64,000 nt of DNA from Bombus terrestris (GCF_910591885.1 NC_063269.1:5518001-5582000), one strand, 5' to 3'. Positions 51,032 through 62,700 are shown, counted from the stretch's first letter. Notes: generated from the sequence alone by a model not told the origin. Program-made: numbers and translations.

Positions 51032-53410
51032 CTGCGACAAACGAAACGACATTTTTTTCTCTAGTCTAGAAGCAAATCGGTTGGTTCGACGAAAGGAGGA
51101 CGGGAGAAAGACTTACCGCTCTGCCGGCCTCGTTGTTGTGCAGATTCATCTTCTCGCGTAGATTTCGGCCACGCTCTCCCGTGTCGACGAATTCGCGGGA
51201 GAACTTGAACCCGTAGCCGATGTTGTCCGAACAGCCACCCCATTCCCAATCCCGCGTGCCGGATGGTGGCCGCGATTGGTGGGTATAGTCGCAGGAGCAC
51301 GACTGGATGCTGCCCTCGCTGCACGCTCTCGCGATGCTGTGAGTCACGGCCGCGCTCGTGATGGCGTAGATGAAGGCGGTCTCTCGACAACCTGTAACGA
51401 CGCGACACCGTTAATGTCCGTCGAATCGATTCCTCCCATTCGTTTTCTCGGCCGTTCTGCCGCGCATCTACCGATCGAGCCGGAAGCGCGCCGTTGGAGG
51501 GAGGAATCGCGCTGCCGATCAAGCGGACGAAACTTCTGCGACGGCGGACGGGAACGTGGGAGGCGAGCGGTGACGTCAGGCAACGTCTCAATCCTTGGCC
51601 GTTCGCGTGGACTACCTGCGCGCGCGAGATTCACTCCGCACAGGTGTGGAAGGAACCCACGACGACGTGGTTGAGGGAAAAGAACGTACCGCGGTCTTCC
51701 AGCGAGAGACAGGGACGGAGATGAGCGGCTGGAGCGAGAACGGAACGAGGAGGAAGGAAGAGAAAGAGAGAAAAAGAAAGGGAACGCGACCTTAACCCTG
51801 AGTGGGCTGACCCGACAGGCACCTCGACCTTATCTGCATAAGGCGCAGGTGCCTGCCGGCACCTTTGCGGCCAGCCGACCGAGGTACCGCGAGCTGCCTC
51901 CGATCCGAGGAGTCGTTTCGCCAATTGCCACTTTTTTGGCCGCGCAGATAACACCGAATTATCGCGCGATACTTCGACGAGCTGTATCGATACGTGAACG
52001 ATGTAAAGAGCATACGCCGAATGGAAAGGATGCTCAAGGATGGCCAGGTCGAAGCATTTGTGGCTGAACAAAGTAAGACGTTAAACGGTTTCGGAGTGGA
52101 AGAAAAGAAACCGGTATTGGAAACATAATCAAGCGCATCAAATTTTACAATTAGATCCGAATTCGTCACGAGTGTTTTCCACGCCGGGCTGTCACTCGGC
52201 AGTAAGCAACGTTCGCGTTCACGTGGTCTATGCGAACCAGAAAAGCAGCCTTCACGCCGAAATAGGGGAAGAATAGTACGAGGTAAGGAAGAGAGGTGGA
52301 AAGAAAGGAACGATTTTTCCTAATCCCGAATCCGAAGCGAAGACCGGAGGCGAAAACGGTGGTCGACGGGAGCGACGGTCCTTTCCAGCCTCGAGGTAAC
52401 ACATGAGGAACAGCCGACGGCGAGGCAACGTAAGATTTACGCCGTTCCACTGCGTTACCGTGCCGGATCTTCGACCTGTCTCCCCGAAATTTCATCGGTT
52501 ACGGATATTATTCCTCATCATCTCCGACTGCCATAACGAAAGGATTACACGGCTGGTGGGAGTTTTTCTCGCGAAAACGCTCCGTTATGAACGCGTATGA
52601 ACGCGTTGTCGACGATGAAATCATCGGGATACTCGGAGCGTTTATCGTAGCCGTTTTTTCTTCACGATTTTATGATCGTCAAATAGTCGATGGTCGAGAT
52701 AAAAGGTGACGAGGCGAGTCGCGAGAACGGCTTTTCAGGCGAAAAATCGTTATCGAAAGAGAACACAGTTCGAAAAGAAACGAAAAGGACAAAGGAAAAC
52801 GCGGCGAAGCAAAAAGAGAAAAGCACGATTCTGAATAATCCCTAGGGATCCTTTGTTTGTCGTCGTGGACGAGTAGCGTGCGACCACGGTTTCGTCATTC
52901 GACGGGCGATAAACGGTTTGACGTTCGCTTTATCGGCCCGTACAAATAGAACGAACAAGGTGGAAGAACGGCTCGTTTGCCGTAGAGCAAACAGTCGGAC
53001 GCATTGCTGGAAAGTTTTGGCTCGTTTGCGCATCTGGTCGTTCCGTACCTGTCCGTCCGGAGGAAAATCCACGGCGACGAGTCGAGTTTCGCGATCGCGG
53101 TTTTGCAAAAAGCGAGCGCAAGAAAGGATCCGAAGGACCGAGATTCTCGACTTAAGACTAAAAAGGCGTCGACGCGAGATCGAGCCGAGTGACATAGCGA
53201 CGTGGCTTTACGACGGTTGTCCACGGCCGTGCTGAAATTCCAGAAAGATAAAATCGCCGGAAATTATTGCTACCGCCGTGAAGATCCGGAGGAAGTCGGA
53301 CGACAATCGAGATAGATAGATAAATAGATAGATAGATAGATGATAGATGGATAGATAGATGGATAGATAAATAGATAGATAGATAAATGGATAGATAGAT
53401 AAGTAGATAG

Positions 53411-53465
<55 letters not shown>

Positions 53466-56400
53466 GCGAAGAACGCGTGATTGGTCGAGACGAGCAACGT
53501 CGATCTTCGAAAAACTGCATCGACAAGCTCGCATCGCTTGAATGCAAAAGTGCTGGAGGATAGGGGACGAAGGGGACACAGAGGAGGGTGGAGAGGGGTG
53601 CGAAAATGCGATCGCCATATAGGCCGCGAACTGCCGCGGGAACTCGTACCGAGAAGCGTGGAAGCAAACAAGATGTAAAAATCACGGAGGACCGATGAGG
53701 GGCAACGGGCCCATTGGCTCGCGGCTCACGTTTTCGCAAGAAATCGTGGCGTGCCGTCGACACATGTAGCCCATCATAGGCCGCGATTTATGGCGGCGTA
53801 ACGCCGTCGTAAAAACCCGATGACGGGTCTCCGTATAAGACGCGACGCTCGCGCGCCACGCCGTTCCGATATCGATCGCGAATTTCCCCTGTAAATGGCC
53901 TCCCGATCCTCACCATCCTCTCTCTCCGTCTCTTTCGATCTCGATCTCCGAGTTCGCCAAGTGCACCGGATGCATCGTCGTTCATGAGCGCGCTCGTGCG
54001 CTCTGATCGTTTTCGTTCCGCGTTGCTCTCTGCCCGAGCGGAATTCGATGCGAGATCCGTGAAATCGAGGGAAAACGCGAGGCCAGCACGGAGGCCTCGC
54101 GAGATTCGCAGTTTACCGAGCAATTAGACGAGCACGGAGCTCGGCTCGGAATCCACGCGAGGCCGACACCTCGGAACGATGCGCGCCGCAGGGGAAACGA
54201 GAGAGAAGAACCGTGGCCGGAGAAGGAGCACCAACGAAACCGAGGGTAGACACCGATGCGGTAGGTGGCTCTTGGCGGCGAAATGATTACAGGCCGCAAA
54301 CCTATTCACTACCAGCTATAATATCGAGTACAAACGCCTCCAAAAGTATCGCGGCGTTCTTTCGGGTTGGACACGCGCGGGATGTTTCTGCCGTTCGAGT
54401 CTCGAGGAACGGACGTTACCGAATCGAACGGATCTCGTTCACGGTCGAGAGGAATTAAAAGAGAAGAAAGAGGAACGGGAGATCGGATGAAAAACGAGAA
54501 GAAAAGCACACGCGTCGTGTGTAATCGTTCGATCCCCTGCATAATCCGGAAACGACGGTTTGGGTCGTCGCGCGACGACCAGTCTGCGCTAGAACCCCTC
54601 TTCGATCTCTAAATACGACGAGTACGCACGAGCATTACGGATCAAAGATAACGATCTACTCTTGAAAAGCTGTGTTTCCCCTCGCGGGCGCAAACGCGAA
54701 CTCTGCCCCGAGCAGATCTAATCTCGGGTAAAAAGGACAGAGACCGGATCGCGATCGAAGAGAGAAACTGGTGCTCCCTGATCGAGTCGAAGTAAAGGGT
54801 GAAAGGCTGAGGCGCAGTTTCTTGCTGCATCGAGAAATCGATGGATAACTTGATTCTCGCAAAAACATTCAGAAATTTGATTCCCGTTGGACCGTATTCC
54901 GATTAGGCGACAGAGACACGGGATGTATTGGAGCGCGTCGATGCGTGGCGTCGCGTAAGGGTTACGGTGCTCCGATCCATTTCCTCTCCGCTATTTTGTA
55001 TCCCGTGCTTCTTTTTCGGTTTTACTAGCGCGATAAGTGGCCATATGGGGACACCGAACGTAATAGGGCGGGAGCGGGCCGAGCGAAAAAGCTCGGCTTA
55101 CAATCGCCTCGACGAGATCTAAAAGAGCCGCAGGGGAGCCAGAACTGGTACGAGAAGGTCCATTATCAGGTTGCAAAACATACATCTGGTCGGTGAGGGC
55201 ACGTGCCCGGAGCCTTCGGACCAAGGGCACGCCCCTTTCGATCCCCTCGTTCCTCTCCACGATCCTGATCCTCACCCTATCCCATCACACCGGTTTCCGC
55301 TACAACCCTCCGAGCGGACACCCTGTCGTCTTGGAATAATCTTCCGGTCCAGCCGTCCCGACCACCCCTGTTCCCGTCGCCGAATTTCAAATAGCCGATG
55401 TCCGCGGTTTTGCCAGGCCGATTGGCAAAACCCTTTGATCCGTCGCCCGGACGAAACACGTGCGTTTTCATTCGAGATAGAAAAAACGCGATACTCGACC
55501 GCTCGTATCCGTGACCGATTTACGCTACGATGAAATTAATCGCGTACTAACTAACGAACCGTAATTTAATTACGCTTGTACCTTAATTACACGGCTGAAG
55601 GGTTAGCGTTTTACGGTGCTTCACGAATCGATCGACTAACGATATTACCGCGTTGAAACTCGACCACTTTGTATAGGTTATTCGGCGATCGTCCCGTCTA
55701 TCGATGATGCGGCGCGATTATCGGATCGTCCAACGACTTCGACCGACGCGTGGTCGCTCGCAGCGGCGATAAGCTGGTCGCGAATCGACGCCACGAAATC
55801 ACAGATTCGTCGACCGCGATTTCAGAAACCTCTCTCCGTTTCTCTCCACTAGCTCGTCTTTTTCTCGGTCTCTTTCCTCGAAACCTTGTCTTCTGTAAAT
55901 CTCTATCGGGAATACCGGTTGTCGGAGACGACCACGGACAATGGGCTGTTTTTTGGAACGTGGAACGAGTCCACCTTATGGTCCGTTATACATGTATATA
56001 TGGACGCGGCCGTTTTATCGCGAATCTCGATTCTTCTCGAATCTAGTCCGAGTGGTAGCCACGGCTCGAGAGAGGGAGGGAGGGAGGGAAAGAGAGAGAG
56101 AGAGAGACGAGAAGGGGAAAGAGAAAGAAGAAAGGACTCGAGCCTCGTAAATATGTTTGCTAATTTCGTGATCGGTCGCGAATATCGTTAAGAGCGAAGG
56201 TACGTATATCTTTTGATGCCAATTAGCGAGACTCGCGCCGCTGATAATTTTCGAGCGGTAATTAACGAAACCGGTGATTGGTCAAGAGAGAAAAAGTAGC
56301 GGCAAAGAGAAAGGAAATGTGCTTACCTCTGTCGACGATCTTGCCGAAGAGGTTTTTCCCACGAAGAAAATTCTTGGTCGAACAGTTCCATCGACGATTG

Positions 56401-59400
56401 CGAAACTGATGTTGGCACTCGGCGATCGCTTGGTTCGCACCCCTAGCCACGGCCATTAGGACTCCTGGGTTTTCCCTGGCCAGTCTGCGCTGCTTTCTCC
56501 TCAAGGTCGCGTACACTGTGGGATCCATGTGAAGAGAAGCCGGAGACATTGGCAAAAAATTGTTGGGTTCTCCTGCCTTGGCGATTCCCCTGGGAAGAAA
56601 AGCGAACGAATCGCTTCGTTTAGTTTCGTTGCGCGTGTTTGTCGCTCGATAAAGAGAGAGAAACGCGTTAGACTGTCCTCTCGAGTCTTTCGACATGAAT
56701 TCTGCTCGGGATAGTGGATCGGAGAAGGATCGAGCGAGATCGAGGGACAGGGCCTGGCCTAGGAAGCCGACAGGCGCCGCACGAAAGACACCCTTCCAAA
56801 CAGAGATCGCGTTAACGAAGAGTTTTGACAGCGGACGATGACGGTGGAACCGCGGGACGCGGTGTTTTACCACGACATACTTTGATTCTCGCGTACAGCG
56901 AACCGTGCGAAATAGCCCGTTCCGCGATTCACGGTCGAGATCGCGCGTCATTGATATTTCTCGTGCGTTCGCTCGACGCTAATTTGGTTTACGCGTAAAA
57001 ACGGTATATCGAGAGCGGCTGGAGAGCGGGAGGAAGAGAGAGGAGGAGAGAGACGGAAAGGGAAGCAGCGTAAAGAAGAGAACAGGGTGGAGGAAGGGGG
57101 GAAGGAGCACGGAGAAGGATTAGTTCGAAAGACGAAACTGGTTCAACAGTTTCGGTCAACGGTAGCCGCGTATATATAAATCAAGCTGCCGCGCGAGTTC
57201 TGGCTGCGAAAGAATTCGCGTCTCGATCGATCGAGCGTCGCGCAGAAAAACGCTCGAGAGCGGTCTGCCCGCGTCCCTTCGTGGGAAGAACGTGCAAACT
57301 TTAGAGAAACGTCTGGCGTGCGCGCACGCGGCGGGATCGGGACCTTTTCGAAATCGCCGGGAACAATCTTCACTGGCGGAGACGAGGCTCGTTTACGGGG
57401 CTGCCGTTTCGCTACGCACGAGACGCAGCCACGCTTGGTTATTTTTTCTAGTTGAGAATGGAACGCGTTTTACGCGACCGGGCACCGCGCCGATTCGAAA
57501 AATAGCTCGCGCCGGTAGGGATCGGATCTGTCGTCGCCGCGCACAATAAACAGCTAATCGCTGTGTTCGAATTTCCGTCGACGGTCCGTTGTCAACGAGT
57601 TACTTGACGCCTAGCAGAGACAGCTTACCAACCAGTCTAGAGCAGCTAGACCGCGCGATACCATACCGCGAAAACCCATCTGGCTGCGACCGAGATCTCT
57701 CGTTGACACCGTGCCAGTGAGTGTAAATAAACGGTATCGCGATACACTGCTCGTAAAAGCAGCGAGTACACGGAACACCCCGGAACTGGCTACGCCGGTG
57801 GTGACGGCCACTCGACGCGATCCGGCTCTGCTCGACCGATTTTTCGCTCTTCTGTCCAAGTAGCGGCGCGCGCTCGTTTCGATCGCATCCAGGGTGCGGA
57901 GATTCGAGCGAAATCCGGTGGAATCTCGGACGAAGCACGCGCGATAATTACTCGAGAGACTGGATACCGAGCGCGTGGCGTCATCGTGGTCGGCATTCGG
58001 GTCTTTTTCCATTGCTTTCGTTCTCGCAACCGTAATCTCCTTTCGTCGATGCGCGAAATTCTTACCGCGCTCGATTCGTTGGCCACGAACGCGGCGACGA
58101 ATCCGCCGGTTTGAGCGCGCGCTTGCTCACTGGAACGTTTATACGATGCATTCGATAAGCGATGTCCATAAATAAGCCGCGCTCCGGACCGGTTAGGATA
58201 TATCTATTGCTTGTAATTTACGTCGGGCAGAAAGCTCAGGGACGACTCTCAACGATCCTGCCCGGTTTCTGCCCTTTCTCCCCCTCGCTTCTCTCCATCT
58301 AGCCTGTCCACGTGTTTTCTGCCAGCGGACACGCCACCACCACGAAAATAATTTATCGACCGGCGAGGGCTAATAACGATCCGGTGCCACGCGCTCCCAG
58401 TGACAAAAGGCTATATTAAATTCGCGCGATTATCGCTGAATTAATTCTCCCCATCGTCTGCAAGAATTCTCAACTCGAAATCGCTCGTTTCTTTCGAGAG
58501 TCGAGCCACGTATATCGACCGATGGGATCGCGATCGCATGTGGAACGATGTCGCGAACCAGGTTGAGACGTCATGACTCTCATTCGACGATGCGACGTCT
58601 TTTTCACTCCGTCCCGTCGACCGACTTAACGTCGCCCGCGGCTGCTCCACTCCCGCGAATCGTCTGATTTTTCAACGAGCGAGCGTATCTCCGTGTCGGC
58701 TGCTCGCGGTCGAATGGTCGAACGGGACCACCCAGAATCGTTGTCACGCGTTTCGCCTAGCTAGCGGGAACGTGCGCTAACGCGATAAGTAATACCCTGT
58801 TACCGGCAAATATATTACCGATCTGCCAACGATATCTATAGAAGAAACGGCGACGAGACTCGTAGATGTAAATTCGACCGAAAAGTCAATCCGCCTTTCG
58901 CCGACAAGTCCCCGGCGATAAATTACGCTCGACTGCGAAATTCGAAGCAGGTTGTCGTACGCGTCCACGCGAATTTACCGTCGTATTAGATTAATTAATT
59001 CGTAGGTAATAATTACTTGCGCGTCGTGGCGGACGTGCGTGGCGGTGTGCTAAATCAACGCGGCTGGAAAAGCAATCGAGCTCGGCTGATTTATCGCCGA
59101 CACTTTATCGTTATGCGGATACTTCCGCGGCTATCTCTTTCGGTTGCGAGCGAGCAACCACGCACGCACGCACGCTCGCTCAGTCGTGCACCGCCAACGT
59201 TATTTATTACCCGGCTAATGAAGTTAGCCATTATCTAATATCCATCCAGCGTTTTCTTGTTCCTGCGACGTGCGCGCGCTTCAACCTATGAGAAATCATT
59301 GGCGGATTGAAACGAACGAGCCGAGACTTATGATTAATGAATTAATAAGAAGGCGCGCGAGTGTCGCTGCCACCGTTAGCTCGATAAAAGACGCGAGACA

Positions 59401-59716
59401 GGTGTTAACACGGCTCTTGCCGGCCCGCCTAATTAACCTCCAAAGGTTACATCGACCAATACGCGAAAATCCATTTTCCCTTTTGACTTTTTACCATCGC
59501 GCGACAGAGGCGCGGTCGAGGTCGATCCGTCGCGTCGATCCTGTCATGCGCGCGGCGACACGTCGTCCTTCTCCGCTTTCTACGCAGCTAATATTCAAAG
59601 TTTTTTCTTACTCACCACCACATCGATCCTCTGCCACGGTTTTTGTTCCTGGTAATTTCGGCGATGGAGGCGTGTGTCGCCACCGCCAGAGCGCCTATGA
59701 TCATCCAAAGCCTCAT
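50474..59716 (-). CDS. wg: wingless / Wnt1 ligand gene, four coding exons
   Basis: Secreted Wnt1-class morphogen (wingless), the ligand for Frizzled/LRP6 (Arrow) in segment polarity and appendage patterning. Minus-strand exons are 59616-59716, 56327-56589, 51117-51391 and 50474-51031: 1197 nt, 398 residues plus stop. All introns are GT/AG, with phases 2, 1 and 0. A signal peptide spans about residues 1-19, then a basic linker into SMWWGIAKAGEPNN, a wingless hallmark. It has 23 cysteines, the usual Wnt1 count. Ser229 in CHGMSGSC is the predicted palmitoleoylation site. N102 (NCS) and N344 (NDT) are likely N-glycosylated, matching known Drosophila Wg sites. Residues about 263-295 form a Ser/Asn-rich insert, at the place where Drosophila Wg has a longer one. 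It ends IKKTIHTCL. The start at 59716 has A at -3 and directly precedes the signal peptide. Confidence 0.96.
51117..51391 (-). CDS. wg: wingless coding exon 3
   Basis: Encodes residues 122-213: GCRETAFIYAITSAAVTHSI, ARACSEGSIQSCSCDY, a short linker, DWEWGGCSDNIGYGFKFSR, EFVDTGERGRNLREKMNL and HNNEAGRA. The linker between SCSCDY and DWEWGG is shorter than in Drosophila Wg. Acceptor GTTACAG, donor GTAAGT, phase 0. This single exon corresponds to exons 3 plus 4 of the neighbouring Wnt6. Confidence 0.97.
53311..53464. repeat. (GATA)n tract with (GA)n tail
   Basis: About 120 bp of GATA units with scattered GATG, AATA and AGTA variants, running directly into about 17 GA units. It lies in wingless intron 2 and is the longest tetranucleotide repeat in the window. 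Confidence 0.95.
55534..55590. promoter_or_regulatory. Homeodomain-type AT cluster in wingless intron 2
   Basis: An AATTAAT core is followed by GTAATT and two exact TTAATTAC motifs (55566-55573 and 55583-55590) 17 bp apart, in otherwise CpG-rich DNA. TAATTA is a common Hox/Engrailed-type core. Function is inferred only. Confidence 0.25.
56067..56107. repeat. (GGGA)n/(GA)n tract
   Basis: GAGA, then four GGGA units, then GA units, at the exon 2 end of wingless intron 2. Confidence 0.85.
56327..56589 (-). CDS. wg: wingless coding exon 2
   Basis: Encodes residues 35-121 plus one base of G122: GIAKAGEPNN, LRRKQRRLARENPGVL, AECQHQFRNRRWNCSTKNF and GKNLFGKIVDR. It holds two cysteines and the N102 glycosylation motif. 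The acceptor is TTCCCAG and the donor GTAAGC, phase 1. The reading frame extends upstream into the intron without a stop, but that sequence has no Wnt character. Confidence 0.97.
56590..59615 (-). other. wingless intron 1 (3.0 kb)
   Basis: Between the signal-peptide exon and exon 2, phase 2. It contains an exact Ci/Gli consensus on the minus strand (58726-58734) and two TAAT-rich patches (58987-59016, 59325-59349). No nested gene was recognised. Confidence 0.85.
58726..58734 (-). promoter_or_regulatory. Candidate Ci/Gli site in wingless intron 1
   Basis: Exact TGGGTGGTC on the wingless sense strand, about 0.9 kb downstream of exon 1. The position and the known Hedgehog input to wingless in Drosophila make it the best placed of the three matches. 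Confidence 0.35.
59616..59716 (-). CDS. wg: wingless coding exon 1 (signal peptide)
   Basis: Encodes residues 1-33 and two bases of W34: MRLWMIIGALAVATHAS, then a basic NKNRGRGSMWW segment. The GRGSMWW|GIAK junction with exon 2 is strongly reminiscent of Drosophila Wg. The donor is TG|GTGAGT, phase 2. An in-frame ATG at 59809-59807 would add 31 residues before the signal peptide. It has a poor context (T at -3) and would bury the signal sequence, so it was not chosen. Confidence 0.88.
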
Positions 59717-62700
59717 TTTCTTTTTATTCTTCTTCGCGATCAAATGTAATCGCGGCGCGTAGATCCTATCGCGATTCTGATCGAGCTTCGTCGAGCGGTG
59801 AAACACCATGCACCAATGCTCACTCACCGTATTGCGAACATCACACGATAATATTCGGGAACGGCGTCGCGCACATAGTAAGCGTTCGTCGTGGACACAC
59901 TCGATGAAGACGGAAATGCACGTGGTCGATGATCGTTCGACAAACGTTCAAACCATCGTCCAGGACGACGATTCGGAGTACTCCGTGTTCCGGAAGGAAG
60001 GAGGGAGTCGTCCAAAGCGGTCGGTATCTCGATCGAATACACGAAGCGTAGGCAACAAGCGGTCAGCTGTCAATGGCAGCAGCTCGATCGCAAAGACCGT
60101 AACACCGACAAGCGACCGTTCGTTGGGCAACTGTAGTCGGTAGAGCGGGCCAGATGACGTCGAGTGCTGGAAACTCACCCCCCGAAGGGCTTTTTTCGAG
60201 GGGTGGGTGTCACCCTTGCCGAGTTCTCGCCGAATCAGAAGTGGTGGGAGAGGCACGGGAAGGCCGAAGGATACCTGGCAACCCTCATCGACGTTTTCCG
60301 TCGGAACAGGCTAAAACCGGTAAACAGGCCGGTAGCCCTCGAATCGTTCGTCTCGATCCTTCGTCGTCGTCGGCGTCGTTGTCGCGTATACCCGATCGTT
60401 CCTCTTTTCTTTTCCTCCGTCTTGTTGCGCGTTTCGTCGTGTTTCCTTTCGTCCCGTCTCGTCTCGTGTCGTCCGGTCTCGCGTCGTGCAGCGAAACGGA
60501 GCAACGACGATCGTCCTTGTTCGGTGTTATCACGTATCGAGAGGGCGAGTTGCCGCGTGATGAGTGCGCGCGCGATCGATCGACCGATCGGCCGATCGAA
60601 CCAACGAATCGCCGAACCAACCGAAGGACCAACGAACGAAACGCGTTACGTGCAAGCGAGCAGCGAGCAGCGAGCGAACGAGCGTCGACCCGCGAGAGAA
60701 CGCGCCAAGGGGAGACTCGTCGTTTCCTTCTCTTTTGCCCGGTCTCGGGGGGTACGGTACCGACTTGGAGAACCAATACCCTTCGACGGACAAGTATAGG
60801 CCTCGGCTAGCGACTGCACGCGCTCCTCCGCGGAAGAGCCGATCTCTCTTCAGAGAGAGAACGGAACCTTCTCCCCTCTCCACCCCAAGGCTCCTCTACG
60901 CGTCTCGTTTCTTCTCCCCCCTAGCGGACTCCTTCCTTCTCTCTTCCTCCACGCTCCGTGCTTCCTTCTCTTCCTCCTTCCTTTCTTCTTCTACTTCGCT
61001 TCTCTTCTCTTCTCTTCTCTTCTCGTCTCTTCTCTCGTCGTCCGTCTTCTCTTCTCCGCTCTTCGCTTCTCTTCCGTTCCGTTTTCTTCTCTACTCCGTC
61101 GTTCGGCGCGACGCCGGCAGCGGCGTCCGTTTCCCCTCGACCGCTCGATAGCCGGACCCCCCAACGCCGATCGAATCTCGCCCCGCCTCTCTTCGTTCGA
61201 CCCCGGCCCTTCTTCTTCCGCTCGATCTTCCGATCCTTCGATCCTCTCTTTCTTCGTTTCTACTTCTCGACTTCCTCCTTTCCTCGATTTCGCGTTGCGT
61301 CTCTTTCCCCCTTGTATTTTCGTCAATCGAGTCACTCTTGGGCGAAGCGTCCTCCTCCTCGGCGATCGCAGTGCTGGACGTCGATCGCGAAGAATATACA
61401 GCAAAGAAGAACTCGAACGTAGGTTTACGACATGAACGTCGGTCATAAAGCGAGATCGGCGAGCGTTTTTCCACGAGGGTTGTCCGATCGCGAGTGAAAC
61501 CCGTGGAGGAGATGAAGTTGGCAGCTTCTGGTAGACGTCTCTTCTCTCTGCTCCACGTAGTCTAGCACGTGGCTTTCAAGGGGAAATGGCGGGCGGTCCT
61601 TATCAAGGCCACGCCTGTCGAGTTCCCCACTACGTTCTTCGTGGTCATCGCGCAAGGAACTTTTGTCGAAGCTCTCCCACTCTCCGAAAACCTTCCCAGA
61701 TATCACCCTCTCTCTCTTTGCTTCTCTCCCCCCTCCCACTATCTCGCTGCTACTCATTCCCCGTTCGCTTCTCTCCCCCTTCCTGGCTGCAGTCGAGTAC
61801 GAACGCCGCGACGCTCTCTCACTCTCCTCGTCCTACCCGTCTCCGTTCTCCGGAGCGTCTCTCCTTTCTCCTCTTTTTTCATTCATCCGTCGAGAGGCTC
61901 TCTCGGTCGCCGTTCCCCTTTAGCCGTCGCAGCTGGTTCGTCTCCGTTCACGGCCCGCTTCCGTCTCCTTCGGTTCGACGTCGCGAGAATGTACGAATCG
62001 AAAGGTAGAGGTGCACACATGCGTGTGTGGGAACGCGGCTCGGAATGCGAGAAGAGAAGCGCGCCGCGCGTACCTATGGATCCGCGAGCCGGCCCGTAGC
62101 GGACCTTTTTCCATCGCTCTCGCGTCTCCCGCTTCCTTTCTTCCGTGCGCGACCGCGAATCTCGCGACCGCGAGCGGAAATCACCAACAGCTACGTGTCG
62201 CGTTGGAAAACGAAAGTTCTCAAAGGGAGCGCACGGAACGGTAGTCGCACGGAAGGTGGATGAGGGGAACGAGCAGGAGGAGGAGGAAGAGGAGCGGAGG
62301 AACGCGGCGAAGACGAGGCAAGAAAGAGCAATTTACGGGCGACGTAAAAAGATCGGAGCGGCGGATATTCGGGAACGAGGTCAGCTCGCAGCGGTCGCAA
62401 TCCCGACGAAGAGTTACGGGGAGATTGATCGGCGTAAATCGTCGCGGCGACGAGAGCGCAATTACGTTTTTGTCGACGCGTATCCACTCGCTCTCTCTCT
62501 CTCACTTCGGCGTTCTCTACGGATCGCGCTGGAAACTCGGGCGGAGGGAATGGAGCGGACCCCGAGTTTGTCGCCGGCAAAATCCCGGACAATTATACCG
62601 CGGGAATGCTCTCCGCTGCCGAACCTCGCGATACCTTTCTTCCCCGCCGTGTTCTTTCGCTCACCGTTGCACCACACGCGGTCGACCGCTGACGTCTCCA

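Larger units (their letters stand above)
51392..56326 (-). other. wingless intron 2 (4.9 kb)
   Basis: Between exons 2 and 3, phase 1. It holds a long GATA tetranucleotide tract with a GA tail (53311-53464), a GA/GGGA tract (56067-56107) and a homeodomain-type cluster at 55534-55590. No nested gene was recognised. Confidence 0.85.

Noticed and set aside
53158..53763. Minus-strand frames made of repeated Leu-Ser-Ile-Tyr units
   Set aside because: They translate the GATA/GA simple repeat inside wingless intron 2.
20002..55440. CTTTGATC-type TCF sites (20002, 30539, 36644, 55433 plus; 48689, 54638 minus)
   Set aside because: Only the one at 48688-48697 fits the full SCTTTGATSW consensus, about the number expected by chance, and no helper site was seen.
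59717..59809. Upstream in-frame ATG for wingless (31 extra residues)
   Set aside because: Weak start context and it would place a basic segment before the signal peptide; the ATG at 59716 has A at -3.
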